Shown piece by piece: positions 7,489 through 16,609 of a stretch of DNA of 64,000 nucleotides. The stretch lies in assembly GCA_002424305.1 (NCBI GenBank), contig DIQZ01000051.1, positions 8,504-72,503 of the forward strand, in the 5' to 3' direction. The notes under the pieces were generated by a model. It did no database searches. It had not been told where the DNA came from and saw nothing but the letters and a program-made list of their open reading frames with translations. The stretch is from Firmicutes bacterium UBA5449. GTDB lineage: Bacteria; Bacillota; SHA-98; UBA4971. A program made the position numbers and the translations under genes. The stretch's first letter is position 1, and each line of letters opens with the position of its first letter.

Positions 7489-8874
7489 TCATATATGTAT
7501 CGACTTTCCGTGCACAGCCTCAGCCGCCTCAACCAGTGCTTCTGCAAGCGTAGGATGGGCGTGTATTGTATTTGTGAACTCACGTACTGTCATCTGAGTT
7601 CGAACTGCAGCTGTAGGCTCGGGAATAAGCTCAGTTACGCTTGGCCCCACCATATGAACACCAAGTATTACATCACTGCTTGCATCAGCGATGACCTTGA
7701 CAAAGCCATCAGTTTGGCCCATAGCCAAAGCCTTACCGCTTGCCATGAAAGGGAACTTACCAATCTTCACCTCAAGACCCTGTTCTTTGGCCTGACCTTC
7801 ATTTAGCCCGACACCGGCTACCTCAGGCCTGGTAAATATGGCACTGGGAACAGCACTATAATCCATACAGCGCTTGTCGCCTGCAATATTATGGGCAGCC
7901 ACAATCCCTTCTGCAGACGCGACATGCGCAAGCATAATATTGCCTACTGCATCACCGATAGCATATATGTTAGGGATATTTGTGACCATTTCCTCATTAA
8001 CCACTATCTCGCCGCGCTCATTGACCTCAACCCCCAACTCTTCCAAGCCAATTCCTTCGGAGTTGGCTCTTCGGCCAACAGATAGGAGGGCTTTCTTTGC
8101 AACAAGCTGTTCGCCTGAGTCAAGAATAGCCGTAATCTCTCTGTTATTCTCTTCAATTCTCTCGATTTTCACACCGCATTTGACGTTAACCCCATGCTTT
8201 CTAAGGGAAGCTTGAATTGTTTTTGAGATATCCGGGTCTTCCATAGGAAGCACAGTGGGCATAATATCCACAACCGTCACCTTGCTGCCAAGGCAAGTAA
8301 AGATGAAAGCTAACTCACATCCGATAACACCACCACCAACAACAAGAAGACTTTCAGGCACTTCCTCTAAATCCAAGGCTTCACTGCTGGTAATAACAGT
8401 ATCCCCGTTGTAACCGAATGCCGGAAATACCAGTGGCCTTGAACCGGTGGCAATGATTATGTTCTCGGCCCTTATATCATCAAAGCCTTCTTCTAAGTCT
8501 ACCGTGATTCTCCCCGGAGCCACAAGCCTGCCTGTTCCTTTCACAACCTTAATTTTGCCTCTCTTGAGGAGAAATTTCACACCTGCTCTCAGACGGGAGA
8601 CTATCTTGTTCTTCCGTGCGATCATCTTAGCAAAATTCGCAGATACATGAGGAGCTTCTACCCCAAACTCCTCCAAACGTTGTGCCAGCATAAATGCTTC
8701 CATGCCGGCAACCAGAGACTTAGTGGGGATACAGCCTCTGTTTAGGCATGTCCCACCAAGTAGGTCTTTCTCAACAAGGCACACACTCTTTCCTAGTTGA
8801 GCAGCTCTAATAGCAGCAACGTATCCTCCCGGCCCTCCTCCAAGCACTGCAACGTCAAACTCAAACACAAACAT
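7489..8874 (-). CDS. lpdA: dihydrolipoyl dehydrogenase
   Basis: The 461-residue flavoprotein shows the FAD-binding LGGGPGGYVAA at the N-terminus and the redox-active disulphide GGTCLNRGCIPTKS near residues 40-54. A second dinucleotide (NAD) fold has VVGGGVIGCELA, and the C-terminal His-Glu dyad lies in HAHPTLAEAL. It reoxidises protein-bound dihydrolipoamide for 2-oxoacid dehydrogenases or the glycine cleavage system. No E1, E2 or gcv gene lies in this window, so its partner is elsewhere. AAGGAG lies very close to the ATG at 8874; a GTG two codons in (8868) has better spacing and may be the true start. It lies 51 nt downstream of alr. Confidence 0.93.
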   Translation of the reverse strand: MFVFEFDVAVLGGGPGGYVAAIRAAQLGKSVCLVEKDLLGGTCLNRGCIPTKSLVAGMEAFMLAQRLEEFGVEAPHVSANFAKMIARKNKIVSRLRAGVKFLLKRGKIKVVKGTGRLVAPGRITVDLEEGFDDIRAENIIIATGSRPLVFPAFGYNGDTVITSSEALDLEEVPESLLVVGGGVIGCELAFIFTCLGSKVTVVDIMPTVLPMEDPDISKTIQASLRKHGVNVKCGVKIERIEENNREITAILDSGEQLVAKKALLSVGRRANSEGIGLEELGVEVNERGEIVVNEEMVTNIPNIYAIGDAVGNIMLAHVASAEGIVAAHNIAGDKRCMDYSAVPSAIFTRPEVAGVGLNEGQAKEQGLEVKIGKFPFMASGKALAMGQTDGFVKVIADASSDVILGVHMVGPSVTELIPEPTAAVRTQMTVREFTNTIHAHPTLAEALVEAAEAVHGKSIHI

Positions 8875-8925
8875 ACACTCCTTCTTGCTCTTCGTCTGTT
8901 CCTGGTAGTCCGGCTCCGAATTTAG

Positions 8926-10074
8926 CTACATCTCAGGCAGATAGACGCGGGGAACTCGCTTACTTATCCCACAGAGGACTTCATGGGTTACAGTGCCAAG
9001 TTTCTCTGCAACTTCTTCTGCGACAATCTCTTCCGCACCTTGCTTACCGATGGCAACAACCTCATCCTCCATATCCAATTCCAAGTCACCTGCACACACC
9101 ATGCATTCATCCATACATACTCGTCCAACCACCGGAAGTTTCATCCCTCTGATAAGCACTTCCCCTTGGTTGGAAAGACCTCGCGGAAAACCGTCCGCAT
9201 AGCCGATTGGCAACGTTGCAATGATACAGTCTCTTTCCGTGACGTACGTGGCACCATAACCTATTGGAGTGCCTGCTTGACATCGCTTCACAAAAACAAC
9301 CCTTGTCCTAAAGGACAGAGCGGGCATAATACCTAGTTCCGCTCTAATCTTCCCGGCTCTTTCACCATAAAGCGGAGTCAACCCATACATAAGAATCCCG
9401 GGTCTCACAATATCAAACCTAGCCTCAGGGACAGTTACTGCGGCTATGCTGTTAGCTGCATGATAATACTGTGCCTCAATACCATTACTGCTAAGAGCCT
9501 CAATTGCATCATTGAACAGGGAAAGTTGCTGATTGAGAAATGTCCTGTCCTCGTCTTCCGCAGTAGCCAGGTGTGTGAAGATGCCTTCAATCTCAATGTT
9601 GGGAAGCATGGCAATATGCCTCACAAAACTTACTATCTGACTTGGGTATAAGCCTATGCGCCCCATACCGGTATCAACCTTCACATGACACTTAGCTTTT
9701 TTCCCTTCTTTTACGGCAGCATTGGACAGAGCCTCAGCGAACTCATAGGTTGCCACTGCGCAGGATAGATTGTAACGCAGAGCTGCCTGCGCCTGAGCAG
9801 GAAATAGCTGGGCAAGAACTAGAATTGGAGCAATAATCCCGGATCTTCTGAGAGCTATGCCTTCCTCAACCAACGCAACTCCCAGCCAAGTTGCTCCATT
9901 ATTCAGGGCCGTGCGTGCTACAGGTATCGCCCCATGACCATAGGCGTCTGCCTTCACCACTCCGAGGATCTCACGACCCTGTCCTACGAGCTTACGGATG
10001 GCCTGTATGTTGCGGGCTATACATGCAAGATCAATTTCAGCTACGGTGGGTCTATCTCGACGACCATCCCACAT
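8926..10074 (-). CDS. alr: alanine racemase
   Basis: The 382-residue protein is a fold-type III PLP enzyme. The cofactor lysine is in VVKADAYGHGA (K41), and the C-terminal domain holds the catalytic tyrosine region GYGATY. It converts L- to D-alanine for peptidoglycan. The ATG at 10074 lies inside the end of nnrED (23-bp overlap) and is preceded by GAGG about 8 nt upstream, which implies translational coupling. The neighbours glmM, acpS and cdaA fit a wall-precursor operon. Confidence 0.95.
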   Translation of the reverse strand: MWDGRRDRPTVAEIDLACIARNIQAIRKLVGQGREILGVVKADAYGHGAIPVARTALNNGATWLGVALVEEGIALRRSGIIAPILVLAQLFPAQAQAALRYNLSCAVATYEFAEALSNAAVKEGKKAKCHVKVDTGMGRIGLYPSQIVSFVRHIAMLPNIEIEGIFTHLATAEDEDRTFLNQQLSLFNDAIEALSSNGIEAQYYHAANSIAAVTVPEARFDIVRPGILMYGLTPLYGERAGKIRAELGIMPALSFRTRVVFVKRCQAGTPIGYGATYVTERDCIIATLPIGYADGFPRGLSNQGEVLIRGMKLPVVGRVCMDECMVCAGDLELDMEDEVVAIGKQGAEEIVAEEVAEKLGTVTHEVLCGISKRVPRVYLPEM

Positions 10075-11635
10075 GTCTCTCGCCTCTTTCCACTGTCAGT
10101 CTATGTAAGGCCTCCGGTACGCTCTCCAGGATATCCGTTGCGGTAACACTCATCTCGCCCAATCTTGCTGCCGCAATATCACCGGCAAGTCCGTGCATAT
10201 AAACACCTAACACAGCTGATTCCAAAGATCCTATACCTTGGGCTAAAAGCCCGGCAATAACCCCGGTGAGCACGTCCCCGCTGCCTGCGGTCGCCATTCC
10301 GGGATTACCTGTTGGGTTAACGTAAGCTATTCCCGACGGATCGGCAATTATTGTCCGAGCCCCTTTTAGAACCATAATCTTTCCCCAGTGAGACGCTGCT
10401 CGACGAGCCACATTAAGTCTGTCGCGCTTGACCTCTTGGATAGAAAGGCCTGTCAGCCTCGCCATTTCGCCGGGATGAGGAGTAAGCACAATTGGTGCCT
10501 TCGTTGTCTTTAAAGTGCCTGGATCCTGGGCGATAGCATTAATCCCATCAGCATCTAACACAATCGGAACAGAAGTTGTCATAACCATGTTCCTTACCAA
10601 CTGAGCGGTTTCACTGTGAGTGGACAACCCGGGTCCGATAGCTAATGCAGCAGCGCCACGAGTAATGCCGTCTATTAAGGGTTGAGCTTGCAAACTTATG
10701 CTTCCTGATTCTGTTTCAGGAAGTCCGCGAGTCATGACTTCAGTAAGTTTTGAGTTCATGACACCATGTAAGCCAAGAGGCACACCAAGAGTTACCAGAC
10801 CTGCACCTACTTTCAAGACTGCGGTGCTTGTGAGAGCAGCAGCGCCTGCCATATTAGGTGAGCCGGCAATCACAAAGGCCTTTCCAAAAACCCCTTTATG
10901 GGAATCTTCATCGCGCACAGGGATCCAATGTCTGACATTGTCAGCCACAGAAAGATTCAACTTAAGGCCTTCATCAACCAAAAAAGATCTGGGAAGACCA
11001 ATATCAGCAACGGTTAATTCGCCTACGTAACCTGCACCCGGATAAAGAAGGAGCCCTACCTTAGGAAGGCCGAACGTCACTGTATGGGTAGCATTGATAC
11101 AACTGGAGCTGACCCTGCCTGTGGTGGAATCCAGTCCTGAAGGAACGTCAACTGCAACAATAGGCCGTCCGGACTCATTGATAGTATCAATAACATGACT
11201 GATATATCCTTCAACTTCTCCCTTGAATCCGGTTCCAAATACAGCATCGACTACTAAATCCGACATGGACATTGCCACCCTGGCAGTGGGAAGTCCGTCT
11301 GCATATAATTCTTCTGCTTCTATTCCCATACACGCGAGGATATCCATGTTGATTCTGGCGTCACCTTGTACTTGGTCAGCATTACCGAGAAGAAACATTT
11401 TTACTCTCACCTGCGAGTTTGCCAGGTGTCTGGCAACTACAAACCCATCCCCTCCGTTGTTACCCTTACCGGCAAATATGCATACACGCGGACCTACCAC
11501 ATCCTCCAGGAGCTTCTTTACAGTGTCAGCCACAGCTCGCCCTGCATTCTCCATCAGGACAACACCGGGAATACCTACTACTTCAATAGCGCTTCTGTCT
11601 ATTTCTCGCATCTCTTCAGCAGTTACGACTTTCAA
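10052..11635 (-). CDS. nnr: bifunctional NAD(P)HX epimerase / ADP-dependent (S)-NAD(P)HX dehydratase
   Basis: From the TTG at 11635 the protein has 527 residues. The first about 215 residues form the YjeF_N epimerase (AGKGNNGGDGFVVARHL). The rest forms the ribokinase-like dehydratase (LTPHPGEMARLTG, ATAGSGDVLTGVIAGLLAQG). Together they repair hydrated NADH and NADPH. The TTG is chosen because GGAGGTG lies 6 nt upstream and the family begins at KVVTAEEM; the frame stays open for 58 more codons upstream, but that part overlaps acpS and resembles nothing. The gene overlaps acpS by 20 bp and alr by 23 bp. Confidence 0.93.
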   Translation of the reverse strand: MKVVTAEEMREIDRSAIEVVGIPGVVLMENAGRAVADTVKKLLEDVVGPRVCIFAGKGNNGGDGFVVARHLANSQVRVKMFLLGNADQVQGDARINMDILACMGIEAEELYADGLPTARVAMSMSDLVVDAVFGTGFKGEVEGYISHVIDTINESGRPIVAVDVPSGLDSTTGRVSSSCINATHTVTFGLPKVGLLLYPGAGYVGELTVADIGLPRSFLVDEGLKLNLSVADNVRHWIPVRDEDSHKGVFGKAFVIAGSPNMAGAAALTSTAVLKVGAGLVTLGVPLGLHGVMNSKLTEVMTRGLPETESGSISLQAQPLIDGITRGAAALAIGPGLSTHSETAQLVRNMVMTTSVPIVLDADGINAIAQDPGTLKTTKAPIVLTPHPGEMARLTGLSIQEVKRDRLNVARRAASHWGKIMVLKGARTIIADPSGIAYVNPTGNPGMATAGSGDVLTGVIAGLLAQGIGSLESAVLGVYMHGLAGDIAAARLGEMSVTATDILESVPEALHRLTVERGERHVGWSSR

Positions 11636-12071
11636 GACTTCCACCTCCGATGGCAACTGCAAAGGCCATGGCAAGAGCGTCGGTATGGGATATGCTGACA
11701 AGAACAGCCTTAACACCTCGCCCCTTAGCAAGTTCTTCAGCCCGGCCGAGCAAGCGTACATAAGGTTTTCCGGAAGGTTCGTTACGAATCTCGATCTCAT
11801 TCCACCCAATTCCGGATATTCCCTGCCCTAACGCTTTAGCTACAGCCTCCTTCGCCGCAAATCTACCGGCTAGTTTGTCATAACGTCCTCCCGTTGCAAC
11901 ATCCATCTCAATATCTGTAAATACCCGCCCATGGAGCCTGTCACCTTTACGCTCCATCAGGTCACGAATTCTACTTACCTCGATAATATCGACACCGATA
12001 CCAATTACTTGACCCTCACAGTCTGTCAAATCCGGAAATCCCTCCACGAAAGGCCTGTCAGACTGCCCCAT
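11616..12071 (-). CDS. acpS: holo-[acyl-carrier-protein] synthase
   Basis: The 151-residue product transfers the phosphopantetheine of CoA to the acyl carrier protein. The family signature IGIGVDIIEVSRI carries the metal-binding Asp, and FAAKEAVAKALG carries the Glu. Most relatives start at the equivalent of residue 22 (IGIGVD), but no start codon is there; the ATG at 12071 overlaps the glmM stop as TAATG, so a 21-residue extension with translational coupling is the best reading. Confidence 0.93.
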   Translation of the reverse strand: MGQSDRPFVEGFPDLTDCEGQVIGIGVDIIEVSRIRDLMERKGDRLHGRVFTDIEMDVATGGRYDKLAGRFAAKEAVAKALGQGISGIGWNEIEIRNEPSGKPYVRLLGRAEELAKGRGVKAVLVSISHTDALAMAFAVAIGGGSLESRNC

Positions 12072-13447
12072 TAATCCCTACTCAGCTCTTCCCTTACAAC
12101 TTTTACGACCTCAGATACAGCAGTTCTTACCATCGCTTCATCCGCACCCTCGCCTAAAACACGAATCAAAGGCTCTGTCCCTGAAGGACGCACAAATATC
12201 CGCCCCTCTTCGCCTACCAAAGCATTAGCCCGCTCAATAGCTCGACCTACTCTCGAGTTGGAGAAGAAGCTTTCCTTGTTACTGACCTCAACATTGACAA
12301 GAGTCTGCGGGTAGACTTCCATCCATGAGGCTAGCTCCGATAGTCTCTGACCTGTTGTACGAAGGACCGATAGAAGGGCGAGAGCGGTGATTATTCCATC
12401 CCCTGTTGTATTACGGTCAAGAAAGATTATGTGTCCTGACTGTTCTCCGCCTAGGACGACACCGAGCTTCCTCATTTCTTCCAGGACATATCTGTCGCCA
12501 TTTTGAGTAATAACTACATTACCGCCTTCACGCTTGAAGGTCTTGACCAACCCCAAATTACTGTATACGGTAGCGACTATGGTCTTCTTTGGAAGCTTCC
12601 CCTTTCGCAGAAGATCCAGACCGCAAATAGCCATAATATGGTCACCGTTAACCACATGTCCCCTCTCATCAACTGCTATCAACCTGTCAGCGTCACCGTC
12701 GTGAGCAAGACCCAAATCCGCTCCTGTCCGGACAACCAGCTCACCTATGACTTGAGGATGAATGGATCCGCACTTGAGATTGATATTAGTTCCGTCAGGC
12801 TTATCATTTACCGTTATTACATGAGCTCCAAGATCCTCCAACAGCCTCGGCGTGTATGATGAAGCTGCGCCATTTGCGCAGTCCACAACTACTTTCAGAC
12901 CTTCCAGACTAACATTCACTGTACTCTTGGCATACCTCATATATCTCTCCCCGGCATTTTGAAGCCTGCAAATCTTTCCGACTCCGCCTCCTGCCGGCCT
13001 TGGAAAATCGTCATAAACACCAAAACGGACGATTCCTTGCTCATCGAAGGAGATATATTCCTCAATTTCCTGCTCTTCTTCATCTGAAAGCTTAAACCCG
13101 TCACCGGAAACAAACTTAATACCGTTATATTCCATGGGATTATGGGATGCTGAGATAATGATGCCTGCATCCGCCGGGAGATCCCTCACAAGGAATGCCA
13201 CCCCGGGGGTGGGAATGACACCGATTGTCACCGCTTGTCCCCCAACTGATGCTATCCCTGAAGCTACCGCAGCTTCCAGCATATCCCCGGAGAGTCTCGT
13301 ATCACAACCTACAATAATCGTAGGCTGCCTCCTTAGTCTCCTTGCGATAATTCCGGTTCCAACTCGACCTAATGTAAATGCCAGCTCAGGCGAGAGAAAT
13401 GTATTGGCAATCCCTCGTACCCCATCAGTTCCAAACAGTCTCGCCAT
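12071..13447 (-). CDS. glmM: phosphoglucosamine mutase
   Basis: The 458-residue protein belongs to the alpha-D-phosphohexomutase family and converts glucosamine-6-P to glucosamine-1-P for UDP-GlcNAc. It starts LFGTDGVRGIAN, has the phosphoserine loop ISASHNPMEYNGIK near residue 100, the metal loop AHDGDADR and the C-terminal phosphate-binding RPSGTEPLIRV. AGGAGG lies 8 nt before the ATG. It lies 46 nt after cdaR, in the conserved Firmicutes order cdaA-cdaR-glmM, where GlmM and CdaR modulate the diadenylate cyclase. Confidence 0.96.
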   Translation of the reverse strand: MARLFGTDGVRGIANTFLSPELAFTLGRVGTGIIARRLRRQPTIIVGCDTRLSGDMLEAAVASGIASVGGQAVTIGVIPTPGVAFLVRDLPADAGIIISASHNPMEYNGIKFVSGDGFKLSDEEEQEIEEYISFDEQGIVRFGVYDDFPRPAGGGVGKICRLQNAGERYMRYAKSTVNVSLEGLKVVVDCANGAASSYTPRLLEDLGAHVITVNDKPDGTNINLKCGSIHPQVIGELVVRTGADLGLAHDGDADRLIAVDERGHVVNGDHIMAICGLDLLRKGKLPKKTIVATVYSNLGLVKTFKREGGNVVITQNGDRYVLEEMRKLGVVLGGEQSGHIIFLDRNTTGDGIITALALLSVLRTTGQRLSELASWMEVYPQTLVNVEVSNKESFFSNSRVGRAIERANALVGEEGRIFVRPSGTEPLIRVLGEGADEAMVRTAVSEVVKVVREELSRD

Positions 13448-13493
13448 ATCCTGTTCCTCCTGATCAATATAACATTCGCATGAAACAATGGAT

Positions 13494-14243
13494 CTATTCA
13501 GGTAATGGTGCTACTTTATCAACCTGCTCAATTGACTCTGTAGATGCCTCGTCGGCTATCTCTTCGTCAGATTGCGTGGTTGGTATTTCACTTATAGGCA
13601 CAAATACGCGAACAGTTTGCGGATGAGCACTCAAATCCTGGACAAGGTTGCCTCCGGTGTCTACCGGACTCACCTTTACACTCCTTGAGATAGCGGACGT
13701 AATACCGGATACGTCAATGTAAGCCACGACCGTGTCTATCAACTCCACCTGGCTCCTTGGTCCGATAACGGTAACCAAACCAGGAGATGCTTCGGGCTGG
13801 AACGGAACTTTGCTGTCTCCCGGATATCCTATTATCCCTACCTGGACCGGGAAGTCTACACTGACAATGGCATCCATCTTCACGCCTACCGACGCCGGGA
13901 TAATCTCGACCACTTGGACACCTTCAGGAGCTGATACCTGAACCCGTGCGGCATACTCCCCTTCACCTCGTCCGGCTACAGATACGAATGCTTGAACTTT
14001 CGAGCCATCAAGCGGTTCTACCAGATACTTCGGACCGCGCACCCGAACCTCCACGTCTCTTGGCCTGGTCTCAACTGCGAAGTCGGACGGCGCGCCTGAG
14101 ACGTCAACGCCTGCTGTAACAAACCTCTCGGCGGTATCAACCTGGTTTTTGTTGATCTCTGCGCCCGCCACGAACCAAATAACAATCGCCAGAAGAACGG
14201 CTGCTATTTTAAGATATATTTCTCGAGGGACACGGAACGTCAC
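13494..14243 (-). CDS. cdaR: CdaR/YbbR-domain regulator of diadenylate cyclase
   Basis: The protein (249 residues from GTG 14243) has one N-terminal membrane segment (ILKIAAVLLAIVIWF-like) followed by repeated extracytoplasmic YbbR domains of about 80 residues. CdaR binds CdaA and controls its c-di-AMP output. The GTG overlaps the cdaA stop as GTGA, with AAGGGGG upstream; a longer TTG start at 14264 is less likely. The C-terminal tail is acidic. Confidence 0.9.
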   Translation of the reverse strand: MTFRVPREIYLKIAAVLLAIVIWFVAGAEINKNQVDTAERFVTAGVDVSGAPSDFAVETRPRDVEVRVRGPKYLVEPLDGSKVQAFVSVAGRGEGEYAARVQVSAPEGVQVVEIIPASVGVKMDAIVSVDFPVQVGIIGYPGDSKVPFQPEASPGLVTVIGPRSQVELIDTVVAYIDVSGITSAISRSVKVSPVDTGGNLVQDLSAHPQTVRVFVPISEIPTTQSDEEIADEASTESIEQVDKVAPLPE

Positions 14244-15091
14244 ATTACATGCCCCCTTAACCAAGCCGGAATACCCTGACGGAGCTTACTTGCGTGCAGT
14301 AGTTCTATCAATCTCTCCTTCAGAGCGCTTTCATCAAGATAACGCATTAACTTCCCGTTGCTTGCTATCGAGATGACTCCCGTCTCTTCTGAGGCCACTA
14401 TACACACAGCGTCAGATTGCTCCGACAAGCCTAACGCTGCGCGGTGTCTGGTTCCAAGTGTCTTACTGATATTCGGATTCTCAGATAGGGGAAGGTAGCA
14501 GCCTGCAGCCATTATTCTGCTGCCTCGGATTATGGTGGCACCATCATGCAGTGGTGAATTAGGCATGAATATGTTAATAAGGAGCTCTGTTGAAACAACA
14601 GCGTCGATTTTGGTGCCTGTCTCCATCAACTCCGCAATACCGCTGTCACGTTCAACAACAATAAGAGCCCCGATTTTGTCTCTGGCCATCACCGTTGCAG
14701 CTCTGGTAATATCAGAAACCAAAATCATTGTGTCCTCTTTCTCCAGCAGTCCTAATGGACCTGTAAATATGCCACCACGACCTATTTGCTCCAGAGCTCT
14801 TCTGAGTTCAGGCAAGAATACTATGGGCAGACCGACAAAAAGCACAGTAATCGTCTTCTGTAGAAGCCAATTTACTGTGCGCAGTTTAAGCAAATCACTG
14901 ACCATAGTGGCAATAAAGATAACTGCAATGCCCTTGAGAAGTGACACTGCTCTTGTTCCCCTAATGATAACCAGGAGTTTATAGATAACATAAGCAACAA
15001 TAAGAATATCCACCATGGAGCGGATTGCATTTGTCGCGTTTACTTTAGCCAAGCTTTCCGTAAGCCTTGCTATGGTTAAATCAAACGGCAT
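14240..15091 (-). CDS. cdaA: membrane diadenylate cyclase
   Basis: The 283-residue protein has three N-terminal membrane helices and a DisA_N cyclase domain. The catalytic DGA motif is in NSPLHDGATI and the RHR motif in GTRHRAALGLSE. It makes c-di-AMP from two ATP. ATG at 15091 follows AGGGGGAG. It heads the cdaA-cdaR-glmM-acpS-nnr-alr series and has its own promoter at 15139-15167. Confidence 0.96.
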   Translation of the reverse strand: MPFDLTIARLTESLAKVNATNAIRSMVDILIVAYVIYKLLVIIRGTRAVSLLKGIAVIFIATMVSDLLKLRTVNWLLQKTITVLFVGLPIVFLPELRRALEQIGRGGIFTGPLGLLEKEDTMILVSDITRAATVMARDKIGALIVVERDSGIAELMETGTKIDAVVSTELLINIFMPNSPLHDGATIIRGSRIMAAGCYLPLSENPNISKTLGTRHRAALGLSEQSDAVCIVASEETGVISIASNGKLMRYLDESALKERLIELLHASKLRQGIPAWLRGHVM

Positions 15092-15138
15092 GTGTCTCCC
15101 CCTTGGATCCCTCCGAACGCAGCCTCTACCACAAATAT

Positions 15139-15167
15139 ATACTATACATTAATGGAATCCGATGCAA
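15139..15167 (-). promoter_or_regulatory. sigma-A promoter of the cdaA operon
   Basis: On the minus strand TTGCAT (15167-15162), a 17-nt spacer and TAGTAT (15144-15139) lie about 48 nt upstream of the cdaA start. Confidence 0.5.
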
Positions 15168-15217
15168 GGCTGTTAACTCATTATTATAGAGATAGACGTT
15201 AGCTTTGCCGAAAAACC

Positions 15218-16423
15218 CTATGCCCCAAATTTGCCCAGTTTCAAAGCATTTGCAAGGGCTAAGGGTAAAGCACCGAGTGAAGGAAAGACTCCGAGATTCC
15301 CCTGAGCACACATGGACTCGCCAAATCCCGGGGCCCCCTGGGGTCTCACCCACCGGGAATGAATGAGGAATGGTACCGGATGCCAACTGTGGCCTTTCAG
15401 CACCGCCGGAGTAGAATGATCTCCTGTCACAATGAGAACATCAGGCTCCAGATGGAGGATTTCGGGAACATAGCTGTCAAATTCCTCGAGAACTCTAACC
15501 TTACCTGTGCAGTCACCGTCTTCGCCGCAGCTATCTGTTTCTTTGACGTGAACATAGAGAAAATCATAATCCTCAAAATGAGTCTTGAGCGTGTTAACTT
15601 CGTCTTGGATTGTCAATCCTGTTTCCAGAATTTCCATACCTACAAGGCTGGCAAGGCCACGGTACATAGGATAGCCGGCTATAGCGGCAGGCGTCAATTT
15701 AAATGCCTGAGACATTGTGGGTATCTCAGGAAGGCTGGCAAGACCGCGGAGGAGCACCATATTCGCAGGACGTTCGTTCTTCAATACCTCTCTCGCCCCG
15801 GCAATCCATTTATTTACAATGTCTGCAGTGCGAGACGCTTCAGGGCTGCGTGCAACCGCGTTCTTCGGCCTCTCACCAACATGTTGAGGGTCAGTGTCCT
15901 CTATATCCCCGGACAGACCCTGCCCCCGGAAAACCACGACAAAGCGATGAAACTTCCCCGGCTCAAGAATGACTTCAACACCTTCCATAGTTACTGAACG
16001 AAGCATCTCAACAAGTTGCCTGTTCTTCTCAGTAGGGATCCTTCCTGCTCGCCTGTCAGTGATAATACCGGATTCATCTACTGTGCAGAAGTTCCCCCTG
16101 GCTGCAACATCAGAAGGTCCCAGTTTCAGGCCGACTCCCAAAGCCTCCAGGATCCCCCTGCCTATCTCATATTCCAGTGGGTCATATCCGAACAGAGCCA
16201 AATGTGAAGGTCCGCTCCCGGGTGTAATACCAAGAGCTACAGGCTCTACTAAACCACAACTGGAGATAGCTGCTAAGTTATCCAGGTTCGGGGTATTTGC
16301 GGCTTCTAAAGCTGTTCGTCCAATATCAGGATTCGGTAATCCTCCTATACCATCCACTACCACCATAACGATTTTTGTTTCTGTTTTCTGGCTGAGTTTT
16401 TTTACGAGTTCAATATTCACCAC
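15218..16423 (-). CDS. apgM: 2,3-bisphosphoglycerate-independent phosphoglycerate mutase, archaeal type
   Basis: The 401-residue product belongs to the alkaline-phosphatase-like ApgM family (about 400 residues), not to the longer GpmI family. It has VVVDGIGGLP for metal binding, the nucleophile serine in GSGPSHLALFGYDP, and the metal sites VKETDSCGEDGD and VTGDHSTP. It interconverts 2- and 3-phosphoglycerate. GTG at 16423 is 10 nt from AAGGGGG; an adjacent GTG at 16420 is also possible. It is divergent from the PBP gene. Confidence 0.93.
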   Translation of the reverse strand: MVNIELVKKLSQKTETKIVMVVVDGIGGLPNPDIGRTALEAANTPNLDNLAAISSCGLVEPVALGITPGSGPSHLALFGYDPLEYEIGRGILEALGVGLKLGPSDVAARGNFCTVDESGIITDRRAGRIPTEKNRQLVEMLRSVTMEGVEVILEPGKFHRFVVVFRGQGLSGDIEDTDPQHVGERPKNAVARSPEASRTADIVNKWIAGAREVLKNERPANMVLLRGLASLPEIPTMSQAFKLTPAAIAGYPMYRGLASLVGMEILETGLTIQDEVNTLKTHFEDYDFLYVHVKETDSCGEDGDCTGKVRVLEEFDSYVPEILHLEPDVLIVTGDHSTPAVLKGHSWHPVPFLIHSRWVRPQGAPGFGESMCAQGNLGVFPSLGALPLALANALKLGKFGA

Positions 16424-16609
16424 GTTGCTGTATCCCCCTTTGACTTCTACACAACTTTCAACCTAATTCATATTCGATATATCTTTGTGTTATCCTCCCC
16501 AATGATGTTACCGGGACATACTACAATCAGGCAATCACCTGCACCCGACGCACATATGCAAACGTAGAATCGATACATGGTCGATACGTGACAGAAGGTG
16601 GTATGTAAG

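Noticed and set aside
11636..11809. 58-residue N-terminal extension of the nnr product
   Set aside because: It overlaps acpS, resembles no NnrE protein, and a TTG with GGAGGTG gives the normal N-terminus.
11223..11831. 202-codon plus-strand frame opposite acpS and nnr
   Set aside because: It is antisense to two well-conserved genes, has Ser/Thr/Pro-rich shadow composition, no ribosome binding site and no recognisable motif.
14532..14984. 150-codon plus-strand frame opposite cdaA
   Set aside because: Antisense shadow of the conserved cyclase domain; no family resemblance.
15359..15997. 212-codon plus-strand frame opposite apgM
   Set aside because: apgM explains the region fully; the frame has low-complexity shadow composition and no start context.
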